NCBI RefSeq assembly: GCF_004801885.1
Contig: NZ_SSSM01000003.1
Location: 372,001 to 436,000 of the forward strand
Length of the DNA stretch: 64,000 nucleotides
Origin: Naasia lichenicola
Lineage (GTDB): Bacteria; Actinomycetota; Actinomycetes; Actinomycetales; Microbacteriaceae
Reading direction: 5' to 3'
In this document: positions 34,073 through 43,506 of the stretch, piece by piece
Layout: each line of letters starts with the position of its first letter
How positions within the stretch are numbered: position 1 is the stretch's first letter
Notes under the pieces: model-generated
The model's input: the letters and a program-made list of their open reading frames with translations, nothing else
Database searches by the model: none
Told to the model about the DNA's origin: nothing
Position numbers and translations under genes: made by a program

Positions 34073-35569
34073 TCAGCTCGCCGAGAGGTGGGCGCGCAGC
34101 CGGTCGAGCCGGGCGAGGGTGGACTCCTTGCCCAGGATCTCCATCGACTCGAACAGCGGCGGACTGATCCGCCGTCCGCTGAGCGCCGTCCGCAGCGGGC
34201 CGAACGCCACCCGCGGCTTGAGTCCTGCGCCGTCGATCAGCGCCGTGCGCAGAGTCGCCTCGATCTCGGTCCGCGACCAGTCCATCAGCGGCTCGAGCGC
34301 GGCGACAGAGGCGTCGAGCACCAGCGCACCGTTCGATCCGGGGAGCGCATCCTCGTCGTAGCGGATCGCGTCGTCCGCGAGGAAGAAGAACTCGAGCAGC
34401 CCGCGCACCTCGCCGAGCACGCCGACCCGCTCCTGCACGATGGGTGCCGCCTCCCGGAGGATGGCGCGCTCGAGCGGCGTGGGCGGGTCGGACACGATGC
34501 CGGCGAGGTAGGGCACGATCCGCTCCTCGAAGTCCTCGGGAGCGAGCAGGCGGATGTGGTCGCCGTTGATCGACTCGGCCTTCTTGAGGTCGAAGCGAGC
34601 CGGATTCGGGTTGACGTTCTCGACGTCGAATGCGGCGGTCATCTCGTCGATGCTGAAGACATCGCGGTCGTGGGTGAGCGACCAGCCGAGCAGCGCCAGG
34701 TAGTTGACGAGGCCCTCGGGGATGAAGCCGCGGTCGCGGTGATGGAACAGGTTCGATTCGGGATCGCGCTTGGAGAGCTTCTTGTTGCCCTCGCCCATCA
34801 CGTACGGCAGGTGGCCGAAGCGCGGCACGAAGGTGGTCAGCCCGATCTCGATCAGCGCGGCGTACAGGGCAATCTGGCGCGGGGTCGAGGAGAGGATGTC
34901 CTCGCCGCGGAGCACATGGGTGATCCCCATCAGCGCGTCGTCGACCGGATTGACCAGCGTGTACAGGGGCTGGCCGTTCGGGCGGACGACGACGAAGTCG
35001 GGGAACGACCCGGCCGGGAAGGTGATGGGTCCGCGGACCAGGTCGTCGAAGGAGAGGTCGTGATCCGGAACCCTCAGTCGGAGCGCGGGCTCGCGCCCCT
35101 CGTCGCGGAAGGCCTGGCGCTCCTCCTCGGTGAGGTCGCGTTCGAAGTTGTCGTAGCCGACCTTGGGATCGCGGCCGGCGGCGATGTTGCGCAGCTCGAT
35201 CTCCTCGCCCGTGGCGAAGCTCTCATAGAGATGGCCGCCCGCCTTGAGCCGCTCGATGACGTCGAGGTAGATGCTCGTGCGCAGCGACTGGCGGTACGGT
35301 CCGTGCGGTCCGCCGACGTCGATGCCCTCATCCCAGTCGAGCTTCAGCCAGCGCAGCGCCTCGACGATCTGGCCGTAGCTCTCCTCGCTGTCGCGGGCGG
35401 CGTCGGTGTCCTCGATCCGGAAGATCAGCTTGCCGCCGGTATGCCGTGCATAGGCCCAGTTGAACAGAGCGGTGCGGACCAGTCCGACGTGCGGCGTTCC
35501 GGTCGGCGATGGGCAGAAGCGCACGCGCACGTCGGCGCCGGTCGCGGTGGTTACGGGATAGTCGGACAT
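34073..35569 (-). CDS. gltX: Glutamyl-tRNA synthetase
   Basis: 498 residues, class I synthetase. The HIGH-like signature is [17 protein letters not shown] (about 15-31), [14 protein letters not shown] follows, and the KMSKS-like loop is [12 protein letters not shown] (about 255). Most actinobacteria lack GlnRS, so this enzyme probably also misacylates tRNA-Gln, which lies next to it. TAGGCT lies nine bases before ATG 35569. Confidence 0.96.
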   Translation of the reverse strand: MSDYPVTTATGADVRVRFCPSPTGTPHVGLVRTALFNWAYARHTGGKLIFRIEDTDAARDSEESYGQIVEALRWLKLDWDEGIDVGGPHGPYRQSLRTSIYLDVIERLKAGGHLYESFATGEEIELRNIAAGRDPKVGYDNFERDLTEEERQAFRDEGREPALRLRVPDHDLSFDDLVRGPITFPAGSFPDFVVVRPNGQPLYTLVNPVDDALMGITHVLRGEDILSSTPRQIALYAALIEIGLTTFVPRFGHLPYVMGEGNKKLSKRDPESNLFHHRDRGFIPEGLVNYLALLGWSLTHDRDVFSIDEMTAAFDVENVNPNPARFDLKKAESINGDHIRLLAPEDFEERIVPYLAGIVSDPPTPLERAILREAAPIVQERVGVLGEVRGLLEFFFLADDAIRYDEDALPGSNGALVLDASVAALEPLMDWSRTEIEATLRTALIDGAGLKPRVAFGPLRTALSGRRISPPLFESMEILGKESTLARLDRLRAHLSAS

Positions 35570-35602
35570 CGGTCAGCAAGCCTACCGACCCAGCTCTTCC
35601 TC

Positions 35603-35650
35603 CGTTCCGGCCGAATGTGCACCGTATTTCGTGCACATGGCGCCGGAACG
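35603..35650. repeat. Family B repeat, copy 2
   Basis: CGTTCCGGCCGAATGTGCAC (35603-35622) mirrored by GTGCACATGGCGCCGGAACG (35631-35650) with about three mismatches, loop CGTATTTC. It ends eight bases before the amine oxidase stop codon and lies upstream of gltX. Confidence 0.85.
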
Positions 35651-35657
35651 TAGGAAC

Positions 35658-37010
35658 TCAGAGGGTGCGGAGGAGCTCGTTGGCGACGCGGGAGCCGGAT
35701 CGGACGGCGCCCTCGAGGTGCCCGTTGCCGATCGGCGAGGTCTCGGTCCCGGCCCAGTGAATCCGGCCGACGGGCTCGGCGAGCGCGTGACCGTAGGCGG
35801 TCCACGCTCCCGGGGCGAACAGGGCGCCGTACGCGCCACGGCTGAACTCCTCCATCGACCAATCCCGCTCGACGTACTCGACGGAGTCGCGCCCTCGCGG
35901 GCCGAAGAAGTCCACGACGCTGTCCTCGAACGCCGCCCGCCGAGCGTCGGCGCTGGCCGGCGCGGCACCCCGGCCGGCGACGCGGGTGCTCATCCCCGCC
36001 AGCACTCCCCGGCCGTAGCCGACAGGCGTGGCGTCAAACGTCGCGTGGACGGCGGTGCTGTCGCCGAGCGCCCGCCCGCTCAGGCCGTCATCGCGCCAGA
36101 AGGGAGTCGGATAGACGAGGAACTGCTTCACGGTCGCGCCGGCGACCAGGCGCGAGGCGAGCTGGTCGCGCCATCCGGGCAGGATGGGGTCGTAGTCGAG
36201 GCGCCCGGCGAGCGCGGGTGGGATGGCGACGACGACGCGATCCGCATCGAACTCCTCGCCGAATCGGGTCGTCAGCACGACGCGATCCGAGCTCTGACGG
36301 ATCGCCCGGACCGGTGTGCTCAACCGGATGTCCAGGCCGATCGCCAGGCGCTCGGCGATGAGGCTCGCGCCGCCGAGCACGCGACTCTGCTGGGCGCCGC
36401 CGTCGACGGCGATGAGGGTGTCCAGCCCGTCGGAGGATCGCGCCAGGAACGCCGCATGCAGGAGGGACAGCTCCCCCGCATCTGCGCTGAGCGCCGTCTC
36501 GGCGAGAGAACGGAAGTAGCCGCGGGCACCGGCGGTGAGCAGGCTCCGCTTGATCCACGACTCGAGCGTCTGAGCGTCGAGCTCGGCTGCATCGGGCGAG
36601 TGCCACGGCTCGTCGATGTCAACATTCCGCACCAGCTCGCCGAACCGGGCTAGCGCCCGGGTCAGGTCGACGAGCGCGAAGGGCTTGAGTCGCGGCATCG
36701 CTCCGAGCTGCGGCGGCATGTACGAGGTGCGGCCGCCCAGTCGGACCGTGGTGCGTCCGACGTTGTAGGTCGGGATCAGGTCGAGCGCGAGGTGGTCGAT
36801 CAGGCCGCGGAGGGCCGCCTGACCCGTGCCGATCCACTGTCCGCCGAGCTCGATCCACTGGCCGTCCGACAGCGTGCCGTTCTCGACCCGCCCGCCCACT
36901 CGCGCTCGAGCTTCGAGCACGCTGACGCTGCACCCCGCCTCAGAGAGGTTGCGGGCCGCCGTCAGGCCTGACAGCCCTGCACCGACGACGAGGACGCGCG
37001 GTTCGGTCAC
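35658..37010 (-). CDS. Flavin monoamine oxidase family protein
   Basis: 450 residues from GTG 37010. The FAD dinucleotide motif is VLVVGAGLSGLTAARNL (about 6-22), then VLEARARVGGRV and IELGGQWIGTGQ. The C-terminal flavin contact IHWAGTETSPIGNGHLEGAV (about 420-439) is typical. It oxidises an amine with O2, giving aldehyde, ammonia and peroxide; the substrate is unknown. There is no TANNNT box before the start. 21 bases separate it from the upstream-coded GPDP stop side. Confidence 0.85.
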   Translation of the reverse strand: MTEPRVLVVGAGLSGLTAARNLSEAGCSVSVLEARARVGGRVENGTLSDGQWIELGGQWIGTGQAALRGLIDHLALDLIPTYNVGRTTVRLGGRTSYMPPQLGAMPRLKPFALVDLTRALARFGELVRNVDIDEPWHSPDAAELDAQTLESWIKRSLLTAGARGYFRSLAETALSADAGELSLLHAAFLARSSDGLDTLIAVDGGAQQSRVLGGASLIAERLAIGLDIRLSTPVRAIRQSSDRVVLTTRFGEEFDADRVVVAIPPALAGRLDYDPILPGWRDQLASRLVAGATVKQFLVYPTPFWRDDGLSGRALGDSTAVHATFDATPVGYGRGVLAGMSTRVAGRGAAPASADARRAAFEDSVVDFFGPRGRDSVEYVERDWSMEEFSRGAYGALFAPGAWTAYGHALAEPVGRIHWAGTETSPIGNGHLEGAVRSGSRVANELLRTL

Positions 37011-37031
37011 CCGGAGGACCTCACGCCCGGG

Positions 37032-37907
37032 TCACGCGATGGTCCCGGTCTCGAGTGCGATCCGCAGCTCACCGGGACGGTTGGTCGTCACCTCGGAGAT
37101 GCCGAGCTCGAGGCAGAACTCGAGGTCCTGAAGGGTGTCGACCGTCCACACCCGCACGGTGAGCCCGCGCTCGATCCAGCCGCGCACGCGGTCCGGCTCC
37201 TCGCGCACCCACTCGATGTCGGGGCCGCCCTGCACCTGGCCGTCGTCGATCAGATCGATCGCCGCCGTGAGGGCGATGGTGAGCCGTTCGCGTTCGAGCG
37301 CCGCCTCGGACTCGTTGAGGGTCGGGTCGGAGGCGACGATCGCTGCGACCTCATCGGGATCCACCGCACCCGTGAGCAGCATCACGAGGGACGGGTCGAC
37401 CTCTGTCCGAAGCAGGGCGACCGACCCGGGATCGAAGCTCATCAGCGAGACCGTGAGCAGGCCGAGGGCGCCGGTGCGCCGGTCCCAGTGGTGGGCGTCG
37501 AGGGTGTCGAGAACGGCTCGCTCGAGCTCACGGCCGAACGGATCGGGGCGCTTGAGCTCGATGGCCAGCATCAGCGGGCGGCCCGAGGCGAGAGCGATGT
37601 CGATGAGCTCGGGCAGGGTCAGCAGCTGCTGCTCCGGCGCACCGAAGTCCTCGGGGATGGCCTGCCCGCGCATGAGATCGATGGCGCGCAACTCGTCGAT
37701 CGTGCGCTCGTGCAGGAGCCCCGACTCGTCGGTGGTGCGGTCGAGGGTGGCGTCATGCCAGAGCACCAGCTGCCGATCGGCGGTGAGGTGCACATCGCCC
37801 TCGAGGCCGTCGGCGCCGTCCGCGATCGCCTGAAGGTAGGCGGCTCGGGTGTGCTCGGGGAACGCCGCGCTGGCTCCGCGATGGGCGATGAGGCGGATGG
37901 CGGTCAC
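37032..37907 (-). CDS. Glycerophosphodiester phosphodiesterase
   Basis: 291 residues from GTG 37907. GDPD signatures: LIAHRGASAAFPEHTRAAY (catalytic His, about 5-23), GLEGDVHLTADRQLVLWHDA (Glu/Asp metal ligands and second His, about 36-55) and the closing VRVWTVDTLQDLEFCLELGI. It releases glycerol-3-phosphate from deacylated phospholipids. No signal peptide is visible, so it appears cytoplasmic. CAGGAT six bases before the GTG may be the -10 box. Confidence 0.9.
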   Translation of the reverse strand: MTAIRLIAHRGASAAFPEHTRAAYLQAIADGADGLEGDVHLTADRQLVLWHDATLDRTTDESGLLHERTIDELRAIDLMRGQAIPEDFGAPEQQLLTLPELIDIALASGRPLMLAIELKRPDPFGRELERAVLDTLDAHHWDRRTGALGLLTVSLMSFDPGSVALLRTEVDPSLVMLLTGAVDPDEVAAIVASDPTLNESEAALERERLTIALTAAIDLIDDGQVQGGPDIEWVREEPDRVRGWIERGLTVRVWTVDTLQDLEFCLELGISEVTTNRPGELRIALETGTIA

Positions 37908-37964
37908 CTCTCCATCCTGCCGTGGATGAACGCGCGAGGCCGCCAGGCTGTGCGGGACAGCGAG

Positions 37965-38024
37965 GGCCACCCTTTCCGACGACGGCCCGGGTTGCAACAC
38001 GTGCCGCCGTCGTAAAGGGTGGCC
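37965..38024. repeat. Family F inverted repeat, copy 2
   Basis: GGCCACCCTTTCCGACGACGGC (37965-37986) pairs with GCCGTCGTAAAGGGTGGCC (38006-38024), apart from a three-base bulge and one mismatch. Shares the GGCCACC-TTTC core with 17947-18008. It lies between the GPDP promoter and the stop of the FAH gene. Confidence 0.75.
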
Positions 38025-38054
38025 GAGCGCTTCGCGCCGGGTGAAGCTGCGGAG

Positions 38055-38825
38055 TCAGACCCGGTTCTTGGCCGGGTTGCTCAGGCGGCCGATGCCCTGG
38101 ATGTCGATGTCGACCGTCTGACCGTCGACGAAGCCGCCGAGCCCGGCGGGGGTGCCCATCAGGATGATGTCACCGGGCAGCAGGGTCCAGACGTCGGAGG
38201 CGAACTCGATGATCTCGGCGACGTCGTAGATCATCTCGCTCGTGTTCCCGTGCCGACGCGGTTCGCCTGCCACGTAAGTCTGGATCTCGAGGTCGCTCGG
38301 ATCGAGCTCCGTCTCGATCCACGGCCCGATCGGGCAGAACGTGTCGTAGCCCTTGGCGCGCGCCCACTGGCCGTCGGCGAACATCTGATCGCGGGCGGAG
38401 ATGTCGTTGGCGATCGTGTAGCCGAAGATCACGCTCTCGGCGTCCTCGGCCCGCACCCGCTTGGCCACGGCGCCGATGACGACCGCGAGCTCGCCCTCGT
38501 GCACCACGCGCCCCTCGACCGGCGGGATCTGGATGGTGTCGCCGGGCCCGATGATGGCCGTGTTCGGCTTGAGGAAGATCAGCGGGTTGTCGGTCGGAGC
38601 AGGCTGGGCGAGCTCCTCCTTGTGCGCCGGATAGTTGAGCCCGACGCAGATGACCTTCGATCGCGGGATGACCGGCGCGAGCAGCTTGGCGCTGCTGAGC
38701 GGCACCCGCTCCCCCGTGGTCTCGTAACCCGCGAACATCGGGTCGCCGCGGAGGACGACAAGATCCTCGTCGTCGACGATGCCGAACCGGATGTCGTCGC
38801 CGACACTGAAGCGCGCGATCTTCAC
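38055..38825 (-). CDS. Fumarylacetoacetate hydrolase family protein
   Basis: 256 residues from GTG 38825, overlapping the ilvE stop by four bases. The metal-binding core is visible: HEGELAVVIG (E-x-E, about 108-117), DISARDQMFADGQWARAKGY and the closing GDIILMGTPAGLG. FAH-family enzymes split or decarboxylate 2-oxo acids, acylpyruvates or oxaloacetate. Its coupling to ilvE and leuB suggests a housekeeping role on a 2-oxo acid, which is inference. Confidence 0.87.
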   Translation of the reverse strand: MKIARFSVGDDIRFGIVDDEDLVVLRGDPMFAGYETTGERVPLSSAKLLAPVIPRSKVICVGLNYPAHKEELAQPAPTDNPLIFLKPNTAIIGPGDTIQIPPVEGRVVHEGELAVVIGAVAKRVRAEDAESVIFGYTIANDISARDQMFADGQWARAKGYDTFCPIGPWIETELDPSDLEIQTYVAGEPRRHGNTSEMIYDVAEIIEFASDVWTLLPGDIILMGTPAGLGGFVDGQTVDIDIQGIGRLSNPAKNRV

Positions 38826-39964
38826 GCGAGCCTCACCATCCAGTCGTGGTGGTCCGGCTTGCGGCCGTACTGGATGTCCGTCAGCTCCTGGCGGATCGAG
38901 ATGGTGAACTCGCCCGCAGGGGTCGACGCGTCGCCGATGGTGAAGTCCTTCGACTTGAGGGCGGCGATCGGGGTCACGACGGCGGCGGTGCCGCAGGCGA
39001 ACGCCTCGACGATCTCGCCGGACGCCCAGCCGTCGCGCCACTCGTCGATGGCGATCGGGCGCTCCTCCACGGCGTGCCCGCGATCCTTCGCGAGCTGGAT
39101 GATGCTGTCGCGGGTGATGCCCTCGAGGATCGAGCCGTTGATGCTCGGCGTGACCAGGGTGCCGTCGTGGCGGACGAGGAAGATGTTCATCCCGCCGAGC
39201 TCCTCGAGGTACTTCCCCTCGCTGGAGTCGAGGAAGAGCACCTGCTGGCAGCCCTGCTTGTAGGCGTCCTCCTGAGCGAGCAGCGACGACGCGTAGTTGC
39301 CGCCGGTCTTCGCGGCACCGGTTCCGCCGCGTCCAGCGCGGGCGTACTCGGTGGACAGCCAGATCGAGACGGGTGTGACGCCGCCGTGGAAGTAGGCGCC
39401 GGCCGGGCTGGCGATGAGTCGGTAGTCGACCTTGTGGGCGGCGCGGACCCCGAGGAAGCTCTCGCTCGCGATCATGAACGGGCGCAGGTAGAGGCTGGTC
39501 TCGGGCGCGGACGGTACCCAGGACGCGTCGACCGCGAGCAGCTGCCGGAGCGACTCGAGGAAGTACTCCTCGGGCAGCTGCGGCAGGGCGAGGCGCACGG
39601 CGGAGCGCTGCAGACGCAGGGCGTTCATGTCGGGGCGGAAGGTCCAGACCGATCCGTCCGCGTGCCGGTACGCCTTGAGGCCCTCGAAGATCTCCTGCGC
39701 GTAGTGCAGCACCGATGCGGCGGGGTCGAGGGAGATCGGGCCGTACGGGACGACGGCGGCATCGTGCCAGCCGTCGGCTATGGTCCAGATGATCTCGACC
39801 ATGTGGTCGGTGAAGTGCTTGCCGAAGCCGGGGTCGGCGAGGATGGCCTCGCGCTCGGCGTCGGCCTTCGCGGCGGTCGACGGGGTGGTGCGGAAGGCCA
39901 GCGGGAACGCCGCGGGTCCGTCGGACGCCCCTGTGGGTGGAGCTGTGGTGGCTGTGTCGGTCAT
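38822..39964 (-). CDS. ilvE: Branched-chain amino acid aminotransferase
   Basis: 380 residues, fold-type IV PLP enzyme. EIFEGLKAYRHADGSVWTFR (about 95-114), the PLP lysine in AKTGGNYASSLLAQE (about 206-220), FLDSSEGKYLEELGGMNIF and GSILEGITRDSI are diagnostic. It performs the last step of Leu, Ile and Val synthesis. Five bases separate it from leuB upstream, so leuB-ilvE-FAH form an operon. Confidence 0.95.
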   Translation of the reverse strand: MTDTATTAPPTGASDGPAAFPLAFRTTPSTAAKADAEREAILADPGFGKHFTDHMVEIIWTIADGWHDAAVVPYGPISLDPAASVLHYAQEIFEGLKAYRHADGSVWTFRPDMNALRLQRSAVRLALPQLPEEYFLESLRQLLAVDASWVPSAPETSLYLRPFMIASESFLGVRAAHKVDYRLIASPAGAYFHGGVTPVSIWLSTEYARAGRGGTGAAKTGGNYASSLLAQEDAYKQGCQQVLFLDSSEGKYLEELGGMNIFLVRHDGTLVTPSINGSILEGITRDSIIQLAKDRGHAVEERPIAIDEWRDGWASGEIVEAFACGTAAVVTPIAALKSKDFTIGDASTPAGEFTISIRQELTDIQYGRKPDHHDWMVRLA

Positions 39965-39969
39965 GAGGC

Positions 39970-41028
39970 TCAGTCCTTGACGAGGAGTGCGGCGATGGCG
40001 TCGCCGGTCTGGGATGTCGTTCGTGGTCCCTCGGTTTCACCGCGGACGGAGAGGTCGGCCGTGACGGCGTCGGTCACCCGCCCCGCCGCGTCTGCCAGCC
40101 CGAGGTGGTCGAGCAGCAGCGCGACGGAGAGGATCGCGGCCGTCGGATCCGCCTTCTGCAGTCCGGCGATGTCCGGCGCGGATCCGTGGACCGGCTCGAA
40201 CATCGAGGGATAGGTGCCGTCGGGGTTGATGTTGCCCGAGGCCGCCAGGCCGATGCCGCCGCTGATAGCGCCGGCCAGATCGGTGAGGATGTCGCCGAAG
40301 AGGTTGTCTGTGACGATCACGTCGAATCTAGCAGGATCGGTCACCAGGAAGATGGTGGCCGCGTCGACGTGCAGGTAGTCGACCGTGACACCCGGGAACT
40401 CGGCGCCGACCTCGTCGACGATCCGCTTCCAGAGGCTGCCCGCGAAGGTGAGCACGTTGGTCTTGTGCACGAGCGTGAGCACGCTGCGGCGGGATTCGGC
40501 CTTGGCGAAGGCGTAGCGGACCACGCGCTCGACGCCGTGCGCGGTGTTGATGCTCACCTCGGTGGCGATCTCGTGCGGGGTGCCCACCCGGATGCCGCCG
40601 CCGTTGCCGACGTACGGCCCCTCGGTGCCCTCCCGCACGACGACGAAGTCGACGTCACCTGGCTCGGCCAGCGGGCTGATCACGCCGGGCAGCAGTGCGG
40701 TGGGGCGCAGGTTGACGTAGTGGTCGAGCGCGAAACGGAGCTTGAGCAGCAGTCCACGCTCGATGTTCGCCCCGACCAGGCGCGGGTCGCCCGGCACTCC
40801 CCCGACTGCGCCCAGCAGGATGACGTCGTGCGCGGCGATGGCGGCCAGCTCGTCGTCGGGCAGCACATCGCCGGTCGCCAGATAGCGCGCGGCGCCGAGC
40901 TGGAACTCGGTGACCTGCAGGTCGACGTCGCCGGGAATGGCTGCCTCGAGCACCTTGAGAGCCTCGGTGATCACCTCGGGGCCGATGCCGTCTCCGGGGA
41001 TGGACGCGAGTCGGATGGTGCGGGGCAT
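39970..41028 (-). CDS. leuB: 3-isopropylmalate dehydrogenase
   Basis: 352 residues. [19 protein letters not shown] at the N-terminus, [31 protein letters not shown], and the metal/substrate block [19 protein letters not shown] (about 232-250) with [13 protein letters not shown]. It oxidatively decarboxylates 3-isopropylmalate in leucine synthesis. leuB and leuCD are about 27 kb apart, so the pathway is split between two operons. Confidence 0.96.
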   Translation of the reverse strand: MPRTIRLASIPGDGIGPEVITEALKVLEAAIPGDVDLQVTEFQLGAARYLATGDVLPDDELAAIAAHDVILLGAVGGVPGDPRLVGANIERGLLLKLRFALDHYVNLRPTALLPGVISPLAEPGDVDFVVVREGTEGPYVGNGGGIRVGTPHEIATEVSINTAHGVERVVRYAFAKAESRRSVLTLVHKTNVLTFAGSLWKRIVDEVGAEFPGVTVDYLHVDAATIFLVTDPARFDVIVTDNLFGDILTDLAGAISGGIGLAASGNINPDGTYPSMFEPVHGSAPDIAGLQKADPTAAILSVALLLDHLGLADAAGRVTDAVTADLSVRGETEGPRTTSQTGDAIAALLVKD

Positions 41029-41107
41029 GGCTCTCCGGTGCGCTCGGCGGGATTGGGCTCCATCAGGCTACCGCCGAGCGACCGCGCCGCCTCTCGGGTC
41101 GCGCTCG

Positions 41108-42373
41108 TCAGCCGACCGGGCCGGCGTGCACGCCGACCGCGCCGTAGTCCGGCAGGTCGAAGTCCATCGCCTTGTCGAACTGCCCCGCCATGATGCGGTT
41201 GAGCGGCCATCTCGTCATGAGTCCCATCACCGCGAGCCTCATCCGGATCTCGAGCGCCCGGGTGGGCACGAAGGCGTCCACCCCTCCCGGCGGCAGCTTC
41301 TGGGCGCTAGCGACGAACGGACGCATGCGCTCCTCGTATCGGCGGAGTGCGGCGCGGATCTCGGCGTCGCGCCCCAGGCCCCCGCTCGAGTCGTCGTTCG
41401 GAGCTGCGTCGGCGGCGTGCGCGAGCTCCCCCGCGAGGACGTAGGCGCCCACCATCGCCAGGGTCGTGCCGAGACCGGTCAGCTGGGTCGGCGACCAGGC
41501 GGCATCGCCGAGCAGCACGATGCGTCCGTGCGACCAGGACGGCAGGTGGACCTGCGCCGTGGAGTCGAAGCCGAAGTCGGACGCGTCGTGCATGGCGGCC
41601 ACGAGGCGCTGCACCTCCCAGCCGCCGTCGGCGAAGTGGTCGGCGACGATCGCCTTCTGAGCGGCGACGTCTGCGCGGTCGTACGCGATGCGTCCGGACC
41701 GGAAGGACAGTCCCGCCTTGAGCTCCCCCGGCACCCTGCCGGGCCGGACGGTCGCGACGCGGCCGCCGGGGAGGTTGTGCATGAGCATCCAGCCGTCGAC
41801 ATCGATGCCTGCGGGAGCGGTGAACCAGCACGAGTAGAGGCCGAGGTCGCGGGTGAAGTCCTCCTCGGGTCCGAAGGCTAGCGAGCGCACGACGGAGTGC
41901 AGTCCGTCCGCGCCGACGACCAGATCGAATCGTCGGCCCGGCGCGTGCTCGAATGCGACGTCGACGCCCGAGCCGTCGTCGTCGAGAGCCACGATGCTGT
42001 CTCCGTACACGTACTCGACGTCGGCCGTCGCGTCCGCGAGGACGGCGGCGAGGTCGCCTCGGAGCACCTCGATCTCCGACACGATGCCCTCGCCGCCGAA
42101 GGCGTCGACGCCCATCCGAGCGGCGATCGAGCCGTCGCCGCGCACCCAGGCGATGCCGCGCTGATCGAGCGACACGGCCCGGATGGCGTCGAGCAGCCCC
42201 ATCCGCTGCGCCACGGTGCGAGCGGCCCCTCGGAGATCGACCGCCTGACCGCCCGAGCGTGGGACGGCGGCCTGCTCGACCACCGTCACGGCGACGCCGC
42301 GAGCGGTGAGCAGGGCTGCGAGGGCCGGGCCGGCGATGCCGGCGCCTGAGATGAGTGCTGTGCGTGATGTCAT
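41108..42373 (-). CDS. FAD-dependent monooxygenase (PHBH/TetX-like)
   Basis: 421 residues from ATG 42373. ALISGAGIAGPALAALLTARG (Rossmann, about 6-26), VEQAAVPRSGGQAVDLRG, the DG motif LVVGADGLHSVVR (about 163) and GRIVLLGDAAWSPTQLTGLG (about 290) define the class A flavin monooxygenase. The divergent GntR-TetR regulator suggests an inducible role such as antibiotic or aromatic hydroxylation. The DLRG and LLGDAAWSP details resemble TetX-like enzymes, but activity on tetracycline is unproven. Confidence 0.83.
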   Translation of the reverse strand: MTSRTALISGAGIAGPALAALLTARGVAVTVVEQAAVPRSGGQAVDLRGAARTVAQRMGLLDAIRAVSLDQRGIAWVRGDGSIAARMGVDAFGGEGIVSEIEVLRGDLAAVLADATADVEYVYGDSIVALDDDGSGVDVAFEHAPGRRFDLVVGADGLHSVVRSLAFGPEEDFTRDLGLYSCWFTAPAGIDVDGWMLMHNLPGGRVATVRPGRVPGELKAGLSFRSGRIAYDRADVAAQKAIVADHFADGGWEVQRLVAAMHDASDFGFDSTAQVHLPSWSHGRIVLLGDAAWSPTQLTGLGTTLAMVGAYVLAGELAHAADAAPNDDSSGGLGRDAEIRAALRRYEERMRPFVASAQKLPPGGVDAFVPTRALEIRMRLAVMGLMTRWPLNRIMAGQFDKAMDFDLPDYGAVGVHAGPVG

Positions 42374-42379
42374 GGCTGG

Positions 42380-42467
42380 AGCGTATGCTGTACGCAGTCT
42401 CAACCTCCATACGTTCCGGCCAGAATCCGCTCTAGTGCGGAGCACGGATCTCACCCAGTGCACTAGA
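42380..42467. promoter_or_regulatory. Divergent control region of monooxygenase and GntR-TetR regulator
   Basis: TACGCT (42380-42385, minus strand) lies six bases before the monooxygenase ATG, inside the dyad GCGTATGCTGTACGC. A second dyad, CTCTAGTGC (42430-42438) / GCACTAGAG (42459-42467), lies nearer the regulator. Both are candidate operators. Between them, TACGTTCCGGCC at about 42411-42421 is a half copy of repeat family B. Confidence 0.55.
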
Positions 42468-42483
42468 GCAGGGAGCCAGCCCG

Positions 42484-43473
42484 ATGTCCGATCAGCTCGA
42501 ACCCGCCTCGGTCCGGATCGCCTCCGAGCTGCGCCGTCGCATCGCTTCGGGCCAGCTCACGCCGGGCGGCCGGATGCCCTCCACCCGCGCGATCATGCAG
42601 CGCTACGGCGTCGCGATGGCGACTGCGACGAAGGTGCTCGCCCTCCTGCGCGCCGAAGGCCTGATCGAGAGCATCCCCGGCATCGGCACGGTGGTGGCTG
42701 ACCGGGTGGCAGACCGGGCGCAGGACTCCGGCGCGGGTCCGGACCGGTCGGGCTCGCCGCGACGGAATGGGGCTCCGCTCTCGGCCCAGACCATCGTCGC
42801 CGCTGGACTCCTGGTGGCGGACGGCGAGGGGATCGCCGCGCTCTCGATGCGCCGGGTGGCGACCGAGCTCGACACCGCGCCGATGTCGCTCTATCGGCAC
42901 GTGCGCGACAAGGACCAGCTGCTCCTCGGCATGATGGACGCCGCCATGTCAGAGGTCACTCTGCCCGATCCCCCCGCCTCCTGGCGCGACGGCCTCGAGA
43001 TCGCGGCGACGGCACTGTGGACGACCTTCCGTCGTCATCCGTGGCTCCCGTCGGCGATCTCCGTCACGCGGCCGCAGCTGCTGCCCGGCGCACTCGAGTA
43101 CAGCGAGTGGGTCCTCGGCGTCCTGGAGGGGTCGGAGATGGATGCGACCACCATGTTCACGACGCATCTGACGCTGTTCACGTTCGTCCGAGGGGTCGCG
43201 ATGAACCTCGAAGCGGAGTACGAGGACGAGGCCGCGAGCGGGGTCACCGGGGACGCCTACATCTCGGAGCAGGAGTCCGCGATCGCCGACCTGGTGGCCG
43301 ACGGGAAGCACCCGCACTTCGCCGGGATCCTCCAGCGGATGAACTTCGATCTCGACCTCGACGAGCTCTTCCGCTTCGGCCTGCACCGACTGCTGTCGGG
43401 CATCGAGGCGTCCACCCAGACCGCGGCCGGGACTGCGACCGACACTGCGGCCGGGAAGCGCGAGCGCGGCTGA
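42484..43473 (+). CDS. GntR-TetR fusion transcriptional regulator
   Basis: 329 residues with two DNA-binding domains. Residues ~8-72 form a GntR winged helix (RIASELRRRIASGQLTPGGR, then ATKVLALLRAEGLI). After a linker, ~98-150 form a TetR helix-turn-helix (GEGIAALSMRRVATELDTAP, then MSLYRHVRDKDQLL), followed by a TetR_C ligand domain. It probably represses the divergent monooxygenase and itself. The architecture is known but uncommon. Confidence 0.85.
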   Translation: MSDQLEPASVRIASELRRRIASGQLTPGGRMPSTRAIMQRYGVAMATATKVLALLRAEGLIESIPGIGTVVADRVADRAQDSGAGPDRSGSPRRNGAPLSAQTIVAAGLLVADGEGIAALSMRRVATELDTAPMSLYRHVRDKDQLLLGMMDAAMSEVTLPDPPASWRDGLEIAATALWTTFRRHPWLPSAISVTRPQLLPGALEYSEWVLGVLEGSEMDATTMFTTHLTLFTFVRGVAMNLEAEYEDEAASGVTGDAYISEQESAIADLVADGKHPHFAGILQRMNFDLDLDELFRFGLHRLLSGIEASTQTAAGTATDTAAGKRERG

Positions 43474-43506
43474 CGGACGGCCGTCGCGAGACCGCCGTTT
43501 CGAGGA

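Noticed and set aside
33995-35653. A 552-codon plus-strand frame opposite gltX
   Set aside because: It is the antisense shadow of gltX, with no recognisable motif.
41108-43473. Confident tetracycline-resistance (tetX) call
   Set aside because: The monooxygenase has general class A motifs and a TetR-type regulator, but nothing in the sequence proves the substrate.
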